Shown here: in pieces, positions 49,277 to 58,501 of the stretch
How the letters are laid out: the number at the start of each line of letters is the position of its first letter
How positions within the stretch are numbered: the first letter of the stretch is position 1
Source: Leptospira bouyouniensis
GTDB taxonomy: Bacteria > Spirochaetota > Leptospiria > Leptospirales > Leptospiraceae
Length of the DNA: 64,000 bases
Assembly (NCBI RefSeq): GCF_004769525.1
Contig: NZ_RQFT01000007.1
Span: 310,001-374,000 of the forward strand
Direction of reading: 5' to 3'
Program-made: the position numbers and the translations under genes
Notes under the pieces: generated by a model
What the model was told of the DNA's origin: nothing
What the model saw: only the letters and a program-made list of their open reading frames with translations
Database searches by the model: none

Positions 49277-50764
49277 TTAGAATATGTGGTTAAAATTGAT
49301 AAACGTTTGTCTATCTTCGTTCGAGATAGCATGATCGAAATAGATAACAGTTGCTTGGTTCCAAGGAATCCTGAGTCCAATACCTCTCGAATGTTTATAG
49401 TTTTTCAAGTTTGCATCTTCTGTTCGATCCCAAACACGTCCTACATCATAGAATGGTACCAATTGGAAGTCAAAATGTTGGCCACCAAATTCAGCTTCTG
49501 CAAATTTCCATCGAACTTCAAAGTTTGCGTAAGCCATCGTTTGTCCCACAAATCGATCTTGTTTGTAACCACGAATGGTTGTTCTACCACCAAGACCTGA
49601 CTGGTTAACTTCTGTCCCCCACATGTTACGGTATTCGTAAAATGGCGCATCTCCATTCGTTTGAATCATGGATCCGCGTGCCGCGATCACAAATTTTTCC
49701 AAAATTTCTGGAGGTTTATTCGTAAACCATGTAACAGGACTTATGAAAATACGGGCAGAAACTAAGTTTTTATTAAATTCAGAAGTTGATCCAATTGCTT
49801 TTGTGGAACGTTCGTGAGTGTATTCTAAGAACAATCCTCGGTTCGGGTCTGGTTCAAAATCACGAGTGTCATAAACGATACCAGCACGGATTGTATTCGT
49901 GTAACCACCGTTAACACCTCTAATTTTACCATCTTTATCATCCCGAGTTAACTTTGTTTCCCCTTGTGGAGTAGCAAATGTCCGGTCTACATCTAATAGT
50001 CCAAGGATTCCGTCAGCAGGTCCAAGGTATGCATTATTGTTCACACCATCAAATCGACGGATGATTTGTTTTGATAATCGGACACCAGTGACTGTCCGGA
50101 GTGTTCCACCAAAAAAGGAATACTCACCCGAGGTACTGAAGTTAGGGTTTTCAATGTCATAACGATTGTATTTATTATCACTGACAATGGGAGCTTCACC
50201 AATACCAGCATCCCCTGGCCTTCTGAAGCTTAAATTATCTTCGTAGTCGGAAAAAGGTGCATTTCTACGGATTCTACCGTTTGGATCGTTTCGTTCGAGA
50301 TACGAAAGTGGTTGGAGTGTTCCTTCTCCTAATCCAAAATACAAGGAATTTGGATTTCTTTCATAAACCAAATCAGCACGTAACCGCCATTTCGTGTCAA
50401 AAATATACGGTGCATCCAAACTCAATTGGTGATAAGGTGCTCGTTTGGTAGTATTAAAATACTGAGCAAAGATCCTTACACGATATGGAGTGTATTCAAA
50501 CATAGGGGAAGTTCTGTTCCCGTTGTAAAAATACAATACACGCGCACCGTATCCAATCCCCACATTGGGATCTGAGTTGATGAGAGGGAGCCCAGTGAAG
50601 TAACCACCCTCTTTTTTATTTTTAAAATCACGTTCACTCAATCTCTTTTTTTCAGAGATTTCAAACGGAAGGTCGGTTCTAGGTGCTCGCTCCTGCGCAA
50701 AAACACTTGTTACCAGGGAAAAAAATAACAGAAGTATGAAACTTCTCAAAATAGAATTGTACAT
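49277..50764 (-). CDS. Outer-membrane protein, Omp85/BamA-type barrel without POTRA
   Basis: 495 residues. The signal peptide MYNSILRSFILLLFFSLVTSVFA ends near AQE. The barrel part has FxG/GYG strands (LINSDPNVGIGYGARVLYFY, DAPYIFDTKWRLRADLVYE, FGGTLRTVTGVRLSKQII) and an Omp85-like final section (RTTIRGYKQDRFVGQTMAYANFEVRWKF, then FDVGRVWDR-like FYDVGRVWDRTED). RTTIRGYKQDRF matches the conserved VRGY/F loop of the D15/surface-antigen family. There are no POTRA domains, so it is not BamA itself; a TPS-like transporter or a stand-alone barrel is likelier. Confidence 0.7.
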   Translation of the reverse strand: MYNSILRSFILLLFFSLVTSVFAQERAPRTDLPFEISEKKRLSERDFKNKKEGGYFTGLPLINSDPNVGIGYGARVLYFYNGNRTSPMFEYTPYRVRIFAQYFNTTKRAPYHQLSLDAPYIFDTKWRLRADLVYERNPNSLYFGLGEGTLQPLSYLERNDPNGRIRRNAPFSDYEDNLSFRRPGDAGIGEAPIVSDNKYNRYDIENPNFSTSGEYSFFGGTLRTVTGVRLSKQIIRRFDGVNNNAYLGPADGILGLLDVDRTFATPQGETKLTRDDKDGKIRGVNGGYTNTIRAGIVYDTRDFEPDPNRGLFLEYTHERSTKAIGSTSEFNKNLVSARIFISPVTWFTNKPPEILEKFVIAARGSMIQTNGDAPFYEYRNMWGTEVNQSGLGGRTTIRGYKQDRFVGQTMAYANFEVRWKFAEAEFGGQHFDFQLVPFYDVGRVWDRTEDANLKNYKHSRGIGLRIPWNQATVIYFDHAISNEDRQTFINFNHIF

Positions 50765-50836
50765 TCTCTACCTATTCGCCAAAGAAACTGCCTTACTCTG
50801 GGAAATTTGCAAAATATGTCAAATAGATTCGAGAAA

Positions 50837-51346
50837 TTATGTTTTTTCCAATTCGATTCTGTGTAAAATTAGAAGAACTTCGTCCTGTTGGACAAGTGCC
50901 CCTTGCTCCTTTCTGATTTCTTCGACACGGCATGGGTAAGGAGCTTTGATCGCATTTTCCATTTTCATCGCTTCCAAGATTAACAGCGTTTCCCCTACTC
51001 TGTGTTCACTTCCCACCTTCGTAGAAATTTGCACTACTTTCCCTGGCATCGGACTTTTGATTTCTGGAGACGTTTGCCCAGCCATTTCATAATTTCTCTC
51101 TGTTAGTTTGGCACTCCAAGTTTCCCCTTTCCAATGGAAAAAAATTTGGTTCTTAATTTTTAGGAACTTCAGTAAGGAACCATCTTTCATTTGCACTGTG
51201 GGCAATTGGTTGTCTTTGGCTTTGAAACCTTCAACAAAGGTATCCATTTGGATGGGAAAGGATTCATTCCCAATCCTAACACGGATTGAGTTTCCATCAA
51301 CATGGACAGAAGCAGGTTTTGATTTTGTTTCGAATAAAAAGTCCAT
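50837..51346 (-). CDS. Biotin carboxyl carrier domain protein
   Basis: 169 residues. The C-terminal 70 residues are a biotinyl domain: SPMPGKVVQISTKVGSEHRVG and the attachment site ILEAMKMEN with Lys about residue 128. The N-terminal part is a beta-rich linker. It follows the biotin carboxylase gene with an 11-base gap, so it carries the carboxylated biotin to a carboxyltransferase not in this window. The pair belongs to an acyl-CoA (propionyl-, acetyl- or 3-methylcrotonyl-type) carboxylase. Confidence 0.85.
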   Translation of the reverse strand: MDFLFETKSKPASVHVDGNSIRVRIGNESFPIQMDTFVEGFKAKDNQLPTVQMKDGSLLKFLKIKNQIFFHWKGETWSAKLTERNYEMAGQTSPEIKSPMPGKVVQISTKVGSEHRVGETLLILEAMKMENAIKAPYPCRVEEIRKEQGALVQQDEVLLILHRIELEKT

Positions 51347-51357
51347 AATGATTTTCC

Positions 51358-52794
51358 TTAAGGCATCCAGGGATCAAGAGTTTGTTTTGATGAGAAAAAT
51401 AGACCTGCAAGTGCAAATTTAAGCTCATCCTTTGTGTTCTCTTTCAATAGTTGTTCTTCATGATCCGCAATAAAGTGTGTGGAGACATTTCCTTTGGCAA
51501 ATTCTTCTGTTGACACTAATTTTTGTAAGAACTGTAAATTGGTTTTAGGACCAAAAACAATTGTTTCGGATAAACATTCAATAAGTCGTTCAATCGCTGT
51601 TAATCGGTCTTCACCCCATACGATGAGTTTTGCAATCATAGGATCATAATACATAGTTATTTCAGAACCTGTCACTACACCAGAATCAATGCGTAAGTCT
51701 TCTCTTGTGGGAAAAGATAAATGATGGATTTTTCCAATCGATGGTAAAAATCCTTCTTTGGGATCTTCAGCATAAATACGTACTTCAATGGCATGGCCTT
51801 TTTGAGAAGGAGACTTTAGGCTGGGAAGAGGTTCCCCTTGGCAAACTCGAATTTGCCACTCCACCAAATCAAGTCCAGTTGTCATCTCGGTGACTGGATG
51901 CTCCACTTGCAAACGTGTGTTCATCTCTAAAAAATAAAATTCACCCTTCTCACCTAATATGAATTCTACGGTTCCAGCACCTTCGTATTGGACTGCTTTA
52001 CCTGCCATCACGGCTGCTTCAGCCATCTTGGATTTTAATGAAGGTGAAAAATTGGGAGCGGGAGTTTCTTCTACTACCTTTTGGTGGCGCCTTTGTAAGG
52101 AACAATCCCTTTCATGTAAATGGATAATATTTCCATGTGTATCACCAAAAATTTGAAACTCAACATGCCTTGGGTTCACAATGTATTTTTCTAAAAGAAT
52201 TCGATCATCTCCAAAGGCAGACATCGCTTCTCGTTTTGCAGATAATATTCCTGCTTCCAGTTCGTCGGGTGAATTGATTCGGCGCATCCCTTTTCCACCA
52301 CCGCCAGCACTTGCTTTTGCCATAACCGGATAACCAATTTTTTCTGCTTCCTTTTTGAAAACAGACATCTCTTGGGATTCCCCTTCATACCCTGGGACAA
52401 CCGGTACGCCACTTTTAGCAACTAATATGCGTGAGCCGATTTTGTCTCCCATCGCTTCAATCGAATGTGGTTTTGGACCAATGAAAGAAATTCCATGTTG
52501 TGATAATTTCTTTGCGAAGTCTGTATTCTCCGATAAAAAGCCGTAACCTGGATGCACGGCATCTGCACCTGTAGCAAGGCAAGCCTCAATGACTTTATCA
52601 ACATTTAAGTATGACGAACGTGCATCCGTTCCGCCAAGTGGATAGGCTTCATCCGCACTTAAAACGAACAAACTTTGAGAATCGGGATCAGAATAAACGG
52701 CAACGGTTTTTATCCCCATTTTTTTGGCAGTGCGAATGACTCGTACGGCTATTTCACCACGATTGGCGATAAGTATTTTTTGGATCGGCTTCAT
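51358..52794 (-). CDS. Biotin carboxylase subunit of an acyl-CoA carboxylase
   Basis: 478 residues from ATG 52794, chosen because KPIQKILIANRGEIAVRVIR is the usual start of this family; the frame is open further upstream but that region is poorly coding. ATP-grasp landmarks: GYPVMAKASAGGGGKGMR, ERDCSLQRRHQKVVEE, FYFLEMNTRLQVEHPVTE, RIYAEDP with GFLPSIG. The enzyme carboxylates biotin with ATP and bicarbonate. The type is nearer AccA1/PccA/MccA alpha chains than E. coli AccC, and it pairs with the separate carrier gene. Confidence 0.9.
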   Translation of the reverse strand: MKPIQKILIANRGEIAVRVIRTAKKMGIKTVAVYSDPDSQSLFVLSADEAYPLGGTDARSSYLNVDKVIEACLATGADAVHPGYGFLSENTDFAKKLSQHGISFIGPKPHSIEAMGDKIGSRILVAKSGVPVVPGYEGESQEMSVFKKEAEKIGYPVMAKASAGGGGKGMRRINSPDELEAGILSAKREAMSAFGDDRILLEKYIVNPRHVEFQIFGDTHGNIIHLHERDCSLQRRHQKVVEETPAPNFSPSLKSKMAEAAVMAGKAVQYEGAGTVEFILGEKGEFYFLEMNTRLQVEHPVTEMTTGLDLVEWQIRVCQGEPLPSLKSPSQKGHAIEVRIYAEDPKEGFLPSIGKIHHLSFPTREDLRIDSGVVTGSEITMYYDPMIAKLIVWGEDRLTAIERLIECLSETIVFGPKTNLQFLQKLVSTEEFAKGNVSTHFIADHEEQLLKENTKDELKFALAGLFFSSKQTLDPWMP

Positions 52795-52888
52795 ATGAGT
52801 AGGTTCAAAACTGAAGAATAGCGAAAATAAATCAACAGAAAGATCGTAAGTGAATTGACCATCTTCTAAACTCACAAATTCTTTTTTT

Positions 52889-54889
52889 ATGCTGAAGTTG
52901 TTTTTCAAACCAAGATTTTCAGACCGTATTTTTTTAACATATGTATGTTTTGGGTTTTTGACTCTTTTCCTTCACCGGATTTTGTTCTTTTATGTATATT
53001 CCTATCGATTGGATGAAATCAATTTTTTATTAATTCTTAAAGCATTCCTCATTGGATTTCGTTTTGATTTTGTTACCGTCTCGATATCGTTAGTTGGATT
53101 TTATATACTTTCGATTTGGGATACAGTTTCAAGGTATCAGTTTTATCGAAATCTATGGGTTGTTACACCACTAGTTATATATCCTTTTTGTGTATTACAT
53201 TTATTTGCAGATTTACTTTATTTTGAAAATGCAAATAAACATATTGGTTATGAAGCCATTGTTTTTTTAGGTGATTTAGATGTATTGATTGTATCCGCAT
53301 GGTCTGAAGCTCCCTTTAAAATTCTCTCCTTCTTATTTCTCATTTTATTGTATATTCTAGGTATTCGATTTTGGTTTCGTAAGAAAAAGATTGGATACCA
53401 AGTGAATGAAGCAGAATCAAATCGGTATTCAATGACAAAATCGATTTTATGGATTTTGTTTTTTTTCATTGGTTTACGCGGAGGACCACAAGAATCACCA
53501 CTGAGAGCAAGTGAAGCAATCATTTCCGAAGATGCTCTTATCAATCAAATTGCATTAAATGGAATTTACACCACCATCAATGATTTCAAAAGCCAATCAA
53601 TACCCAAACACTTAAAAATGAGTGAGACGGATATGATTTCGATTGTCAGAGACGAAATCCAATTTGATGGATCCCAATTTTTAAATGATCCAAACTTTCC
53701 ATTGTTGCGAAAAATCAATGAAAGACCCGGTAAAAAACCAACAAACGTGGTTCTAGTGATCCAGGAATCTTGGACTGGTAAGTTTGTTTGGCCTGTCTCG
53801 GATGGTTATTGGTTAGGGAAGGAAATAACCCCGTATTACAATCAATTGGCGAAAAAAGGACATAGTTTCCGGAAGTTTTACGCAAATGGCGGAAGGACGA
53901 GTAATGCACTACTCTCTGTATTAACCAGTATTCCGGATAGACCAGGCCTTACCGCGATTCGCACACCTCAAATCCTTAGCCACTTTTCAGCTATTGGAAA
54001 TATCTTTTCTGAGTTAGGTTATGAAACAAGTTTTATCACTGGAGATGATTTAAAATTTGATAGTCTTGCTACAATTTTACCTCACTTCGGATTCAAAACT
54101 TTAATTGGTAAAGAAGATTTCCGGAAGTCAGGGTTGTACCAAATTGGAGCATGGGGATATGATGATGAGCACCTTTATTCCAAAGCCATACAAGAGATGG
54201 ATATTTACCAAAAAAATAATAAACCGTTTTTAATGACAATTCTCACCATGACAACACATTACCCTTATAAAGTTCCAAATCCTAAGTATGAAATTTTTGA
54301 TTCAAGTGTTACTGATTTCGATTATCTAAACACTTATCATTATTCGGATGCTGCCTTAGAAGGATTTATGAAAGAAATTCAAAAAAGAAAATATTTTGAT
54401 GATACTTTATTTGTATTTGTGGGGGATCATACCCATCATAGGTATTTATCTTATTACGAAGATAGAATGGTGCCTTTTTTATTATTCTCACCAAAATACA
54501 TTAAACCAAAGTTAGACGAAAGAATATCTTCTCAACTGGATGTGTTACCAACAATTTTAGGAGTGATTGGTAGAGAAACGTATTTTTCTGGATTTGGAAA
54601 AAACCTAATGGCTCCGAATGTAAAATCAGGAAGTACTTATTTTGCCTATGGAAGTGCTTGTGGTTGGATAGATGAAGAAAAAATTCTTTACCAAAGTGTT
54701 GACGGAGACACCCAATTTATTTTTCAAATGGTGCCTCCTTATGCAGAAGATCCAGTTTGTAACCCAAACCGTACAAATTGTACGAATCAAACATTAAAAG
54801 CAAAAGCTTTTTTTAATTTGTCACTTGAGCTGATGAATCGCAATGCCATTTACCCTTTGGAAGGACGATTACGGTACTCCAGGAAATGA
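52889..54889 (+). CDS. LtaS-like membrane phosphoglycerol/sulfatase-fold enzyme
   Basis: 666 residues. Five N-terminal membrane helices (about 15-235) are followed by an extracytoplasmic sulfatase/alkaline-phosphatase-fold domain: NVVLVIQESWTG (metal Glu), NGGRTSNALLSVLTSIP with the nucleophile Thr about residue 336, ITGDDLKFD, MTILTMTTHYPY and FVFVGDHTHHRY with metal-binding Asp and His. This matches lipoteichoic acid synthase/MdoB/phosphoglycerol transferases. A spirochete has no lipoteichoic acid, so transfer of phosphoglycerol or phosphoethanolamine to glycans or lipid A is a reasonable inference. The 3' end overlaps the next minus-strand gene by 21 bases. Confidence 0.8.
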   Translation: MLKLFFKPRFSDRIFLTYVCFGFLTLFLHRILFFYVYSYRLDEINFLLILKAFLIGFRFDFVTVSISLVGFYILSIWDTVSRYQFYRNLWVVTPLVIYPFCVLHLFADLLYFENANKHIGYEAIVFLGDLDVLIVSAWSEAPFKILSFLFLILLYILGIRFWFRKKKIGYQVNEAESNRYSMTKSILWILFFFIGLRGGPQESPLRASEAIISEDALINQIALNGIYTTINDFKSQSIPKHLKMSETDMISIVRDEIQFDGSQFLNDPNFPLLRKINERPGKKPTNVVLVIQESWTGKFVWPVSDGYWLGKEITPYYNQLAKKGHSFRKFYANGGRTSNALLSVLTSIPDRPGLTAIRTPQILSHFSAIGNIFSELGYETSFITGDDLKFDSLATILPHFGFKTLIGKEDFRKSGLYQIGAWGYDDEHLYSKAIQEMDIYQKNNKPFLMTILTMTTHYPYKVPNPKYEIFDSSVTDFDYLNTYHYSDAALEGFMKEIQKRKYFDDTLFVFVGDHTHHRYLSYYEDRMVPFLLFSPKYIKPKLDERISSQLDVLPTILGVIGRETYFSGFGKNLMAPNVKSGSTYFAYGSACGWIDEEKILYQSVDGDTQFIFQMVPPYAEDPVCNPNRTNCTNQTLKAKAFFNLSLELMNRNAIYPLEGRLRYSRK

Positions 54890-55183
54890 ATCCACATATT
54901 TCACTTTAAAGTCAGGAAAACTTGTCACAATTTGGACTTTAAAATCGGGGAAACTTGTCACCTCTTGCCACTGGCCACAGTCAGAGGGAAAACTAGTGAC
55001 TTTTTTTACCTTTAGGTCTGGAAAACTGTCGACAATCTGAACTTTAAAATCAGGGAAACTTGACACAAACTGCACTTTGCCAGCCAACTTTTTGCCTTTG
55101 AATGTACAATCGGATCCAACTTCTCCTGCAAATAACCCAACCGTCAAAATCATAGTCAGTAAAATAAAAAAGAAAGGTTTCAT
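54869..55183 (-). CDS. Secreted 11-residue-repeat protein, septoil-knot-like
   Basis: 104 residues from ATG 55183 with GGAGGGAAG just before it. The signal is MKPFFFILLTMILTVGLFAG. Residues 36-103 are six repeats of about 11 residues, each K/W-V-x-x-V-x-S-F-P-D/S/G: KVQFVSSFPDF, KVQIVDSFPDL, KVKKVTSFPSD, WQEVTSFPDF, KVQIVTSFPDF, KVKYVDSFPGV. Cys26 and Cys69 could form a disulfide. The pattern (short beta repeats with a central GxW unit) resembles, from memory, the DUF6150 family predicted to fold as a 7(1) septoil knot. Divergent from the three-domain fusion gene, with 64 bases between them. Confidence 0.75.
   Translation of the reverse strand: MKPFFFILLTMILTVGLFAGEVGSDCTFKGKKLAGKVQFVSSFPDFKVQIVDSFPDLKVKKVTSFPSDCGQWQEVTSFPDFKVQIVTSFPDFKVKYVDSFPGVP
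54890..55075 (-). repeat. 33-bp direct repeats coding for 11-residue units
   Basis: The DNA here repeats every 33 bases with small changes because it encodes the six V-x-S-F-P-D units of the secreted protein. Similar codons in neighbouring units suggest recent internal duplication. Confidence 0.8.
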
Positions 55184-55247
55184 CTTCCCTCCAAAATTTA
55201 AGAAATAAATTCTCGATTTATTTTTAAGGATGTCAATCCTTTTGTTC

Positions 55248-57605
55248 ATGAATTCTGAATCTGCCATTTTATTCACTCAATGTTTGCAAAATGATTTCAC
55301 ATCGCTTTTGGATAAATATGATCCACTTCCCAATTCATTACACATCGGCTATGCAGAAGCCAATCGATTACTCGGAGAAATGGTCGAAGATGGACCTGTA
55401 TTTTCCCTTATGGATTGGGCATACGAAACAGAGCCAAACCGTTTAAAATTAATTCACATTCGTGATTGGCACGATCCCAATTCAAAATCACAGGAAGACC
55501 ATCTTATACAATTTGGATACCATTGTATTAAAGATACAAAAGGAGCTGAGTTTGTGTTTGAAAATTGGATTCAAAAAGATCCAAAACGAGCAGAGATAAT
55601 TAATGCCTCAGGATTAAATGACTTTGTAGATACAAATTTAGAATCCGTTTTAAAACCTTACAAAGGTAAACCGATAAAAGTTGGAATTACAGGTGTTTGG
55701 ACCGAAGCAAAAATAACCTTCCTTTGTTATGATCTTAAAACAAGATACCCAGAGTTTGAATTAGCAGTTTGTTCTGCCCTAACCGCAAGTTCCTCTTTAT
55801 CTATGCATTTTATTGCATTGGATCAGTTGAAACAAATTTTAGGCGTACAAGTGTTTTCTTCAATCGGTGCATTTACAGAATTTTTAACTGGTGAACAACC
55901 AAATGTAGTGAAACGAATTTCCACTAATGCAAGGATCTCAAGTGAAAAACTAAAATTAGATCCAAAGTATCCTATCTCTGATCTTGATAAACAAATCTTG
56001 CTCTATTTATTTCGTGATTGTAAGGAAGTTGAGTTCAAAACGTTGGATGGAGGATTTTCAGGTAACGTCGTTTTAAAATCAAAATCCACCGACCATTTAG
56101 GACATGCACAAGTTCCATGTGTTGTCAAAATTGGAAGTCGCGACTTGATTGCAAAAGAAAGAACCTCCTTTGAAAGAATCCAAGAAGTATTAGGAAATAA
56201 TGCACCTTCAATTGTCGACTTTTGTGAATTAAATGATCGTGGGGCAATCAAATACCGTTATGCAGCAATGTTAGACGGAAATGTAAAAACATTCCAAAAA
56301 GTTTACGGATCGATGGCTGATGGATCTGGACTTGATCGTGTCATTGACATCGTATTTGGTGAACAACTAGGACGTTTGTTTGAAGCTGCCTCTACCGAAA
56401 AACTTAATTTGTTGGAATATTATGATTTCCAAGCAAAATATGCAAAATCGGTGAGATCGAGAGTAGAATCAATATTAGGTGGACCACAGACGAATGATAC
56501 AATTCGTATATTGCCTGGATATGAAGTGGGTAATCCATGCATATTTTATGAAAAAGATTTACGAGCACTCAAAGAGTACAATGCAATTTCACATAACACT
56601 TCTTATGTACATGGAGACTTGAACGGAGCCAATATCATAATCGATGCACAAGAGAATGTATGGATGATCGATTTTTTTCATACACATCGAGGCCATATCA
56701 TACGTGATCTTTTAAAACTTGAAAACGACGTATTATATATTTTTTGTAAAATTGAAACAGAAGCAGAATGGAAAGAAGCGTTGATTCTCACTGAAATTTT
56801 ACATCGCCAAGAAGATTTAGGAATTCCACTTCCATTCGAGGCACCAAAAGAATTATCCAATGATAAATTTAGAAAGGCTTATCGCGTTGTCGCAAAACTC
56901 AGGTCCTATTACCCCCGTTTAGTGAAACTTGACCGAGATCCATACCAAATGCATGTAGGTGCCTTACGATATGCAATGCATACAATTTCCTTTGATGAAT
57001 GTAATGAATGGCAAAAGAAATGGGCTTTGTATGTTGGTGCTAAACTTATTGATAAAATCAAATCCTATATACAAAAATCAAAAGTTTTACGCATTGATTA
57101 TTTAAATTCGATTCAAAACGAAACAATGGGATCTATCTCAAACATTGGACTTACGATTTTACCTGGAAGAAAAGACCGTGGAAGGGTGCTCCAAGATGAT
57201 TTACAAACCATCAAAAACGAAGGGATCACTCATATCTTAAGTCTGATCACGGAACAAGAATACATCCAATATGGAGTGACTGATCTAAAATCTGAAATTC
57301 CTAAACTAGGATTGGAGCAAAAACAATTATCAATTTTGGACCAAAAAGTGCCAAATCTCTCTCAAATGAAAGAGATCGTCGAATGGATGGATTCGGTCTT
57401 TTCCAAAAAACAAAAAATTCTTATCCATTGTGTTGGTGGACTTGGCCGCTCGGGAACGGTTGCATGTGCGTATTTGATTTGGAAGTACAAAATGGATGCA
57501 GAATCAGCAATTCAAAAAGTGAGAGAATCGAGAAGTGAACGTGCTGTTGAATCACACGAACAAATTCGATTCTTAGAATTATGGGAAAAAACGATACGTA
57601 ACTAG
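55248..57605 (+). CDS. Three-domain fusion: isochorismatase-like, APH-like kinase, dual-specificity phosphatase
   Basis: 785 residues (ATG 55248; ATG 55230 adds six). Numbered from 55230: residues 10-215 look like an isochorismatase-family hydrolase (HIRDWHDP, FGYHCIKDTKGAEFVF, ITGVWTEAKITF), but the usual catalytic Asp of DxQNDF is Cys here and the catalytic Cys position is Lys, so it may be inactive. Residues 265-500 form an APH/choline-kinase-like domain with FSGNVV, Lys300 in VVKIG, YVHGDLNGANII (461 region) and MIDFF. Residues 640-790 are a dual-specificity phosphatase with HCVGGLGRSG (Cys734, Arg740) and a candidate acid Asp704. Cytoplasmic. Divergent from the repeat protein; 3' end overlaps the next gene by 4 bases. 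Confidence 0.8.
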   Translation: MNSESAILFTQCLQNDFTSLLDKYDPLPNSLHIGYAEANRLLGEMVEDGPVFSLMDWAYETEPNRLKLIHIRDWHDPNSKSQEDHLIQFGYHCIKDTKGAEFVFENWIQKDPKRAEIINASGLNDFVDTNLESVLKPYKGKPIKVGITGVWTEAKITFLCYDLKTRYPEFELAVCSALTASSSLSMHFIALDQLKQILGVQVFSSIGAFTEFLTGEQPNVVKRISTNARISSEKLKLDPKYPISDLDKQILLYLFRDCKEVEFKTLDGGFSGNVVLKSKSTDHLGHAQVPCVVKIGSRDLIAKERTSFERIQEVLGNNAPSIVDFCELNDRGAIKYRYAAMLDGNVKTFQKVYGSMADGSGLDRVIDIVFGEQLGRLFEAASTEKLNLLEYYDFQAKYAKSVRSRVESILGGPQTNDTIRILPGYEVGNPCIFYEKDLRALKEYNAISHNTSYVHGDLNGANIIIDAQENVWMIDFFHTHRGHIIRDLLKLENDVLYIFCKIETEAEWKEALILTEILHRQEDLGIPLPFEAPKELSNDKFRKAYRVVAKLRSYYPRLVKLDRDPYQMHVGALRYAMHTISFDECNEWQKKWALYVGAKLIDKIKSYIQKSKVLRIDYLNSIQNETMGSISNIGLTILPGRKDRGRVLQDDLQTIKNEGITHILSLITEQEYIQYGVTDLKSEIPKLGLEQKQLSILDQKVPNLSQMKEIVEWMDSVFSKKQKILIHCVGGLGRSGTVACAYLIWKYKMDAESAIQKVRESRSERAVESHEQIRFLELWEKTIRN

Positions 57606-58405
57606 GTAGAAAGTAATTTTTTCCTTTCTACTTCTAACATACCGTCTAACTCTTGTTTTTTGGAGTGCATCAATCGATATAGATGGTCTTGGAATTCTTC
57701 CCAATTTGAAAAATCACTTGGATTGTGGATTCCAAGTCCTAAATATCCGATAACATTTCCTTTTTGGTATTCTTGGTAGGTAGTGATGCCTGACTTCACT
57801 GCTACAAATACAGGAATTTTTTGGTCAAAAGCAATTTTCACCATCCCTTTTTTTAAAGGTTGGATTTCTTCACTATAAGTATTTTTACCTTCAGGATAAA
57901 CGATATAGGATGTGGTTTTTAGTCCTTCAATTAAGTTTTTGACTGACACGGCAATTGACATCGCTTTTGAATTATCAAATACTTGCGAGCCCATAGCTGT
58001 CATCCACCAATAGGCAAACCATGCTTTTTTGATGACTTGGTTTGCTAAGAATGGTTTTCTAATCACATAACAATCGTAAGGAAAATCCATTTCATTTACA
58101 TGATTTAAAAAAATCATATGACCTTTTTCTGGAACCGTGAATTCGTTAAACACTAAGACTTTTGTTTTGGTAATTTTTTTGACATCTTCGGCCCAAATTT
58201 TTGTGCCTTCTAAAAATTCTTTGATGCGTTTTTCTCGGTTCCCGGTCACCGATCGATATAATCCCCGAATTAAATACGGACTGGCCTTTCCAAATACCAA
58301 TAAGGTGATTCGCAAATAAACTTTCATCACCAAACGTCCGTAGTGAACACTAAGTCCGTGTAAGTTTTTTTCAATTAAGTTGTCAACGACTGGAATTTTC
58401 GCCAT
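57602..58405 (-). CDS. PlsC-like acyltransferase
   Basis: 267 residues. The HX4D acyltransferase motif is LNHVNEMDFPYD near residue 100, the second block FDNSKAMSIAV near 155, and the substrate block YPEGKNTYSEE near 175, followed by KIPVFVAVKSG. It has no long membrane helix apart from a hydrophobic N-terminal part (VYLRITLLVFGKASPYLIRGL). It is divergent in sequence from the PlsC at 19725, so the acceptor may differ. It converges on the fusion gene (4-base overlap). Confidence 0.75.
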   Translation of the reverse strand: MAKIPVVDNLIEKNLHGLSVHYGRLVMKVYLRITLLVFGKASPYLIRGLYRSVTGNREKRIKEFLEGTKIWAEDVKKITKTKVLVFNEFTVPEKGHMIFLNHVNEMDFPYDCYVIRKPFLANQVIKKAWFAYWWMTAMGSQVFDNSKAMSIAVSVKNLIEGLKTTSYIVYPEGKNTYSEEIQPLKKGMVKIAFDQKIPVFVAVKSGITTYQEYQKGNVIGYLGLGIHNPSDFSNWEEFQDHLYRLMHSKKQELDGMLEVERKKLLST

Positions 58406-58442
58406 AGCAACAATTAGACAAAAGAGTGGTTTCTATGGATAT

Positions 58443-58468
58443 AAAAAAGCCCAAGAAATTTCTTGGGC
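58443..58468 (-). terminator. Rho-independent terminator
   Basis: Perfect 20-base palindrome (58449-58468) that on the minus strand is followed by six T. It ends the gene at 58502-59605. Confidence 0.85.
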
Positions 58469-58501
58469 AATTGATTTGGAAACAGTGTTAGATATTGTTT
58501 C

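Noticed and set aside
54843..55040. Plus-strand ORF opposite the repeat protein
   Set aside because: It is the antisense of the 33-base repeats and has no ribosome site or coding character; the minus-strand frame has a signal peptide and strong ribosome site.
54890..55075. Regular 33-base direct repeats that could suggest CRISPR
   Set aside because: There are no distinct spacers, the repeats are contiguous, and they encode in-frame 11-residue protein repeats.
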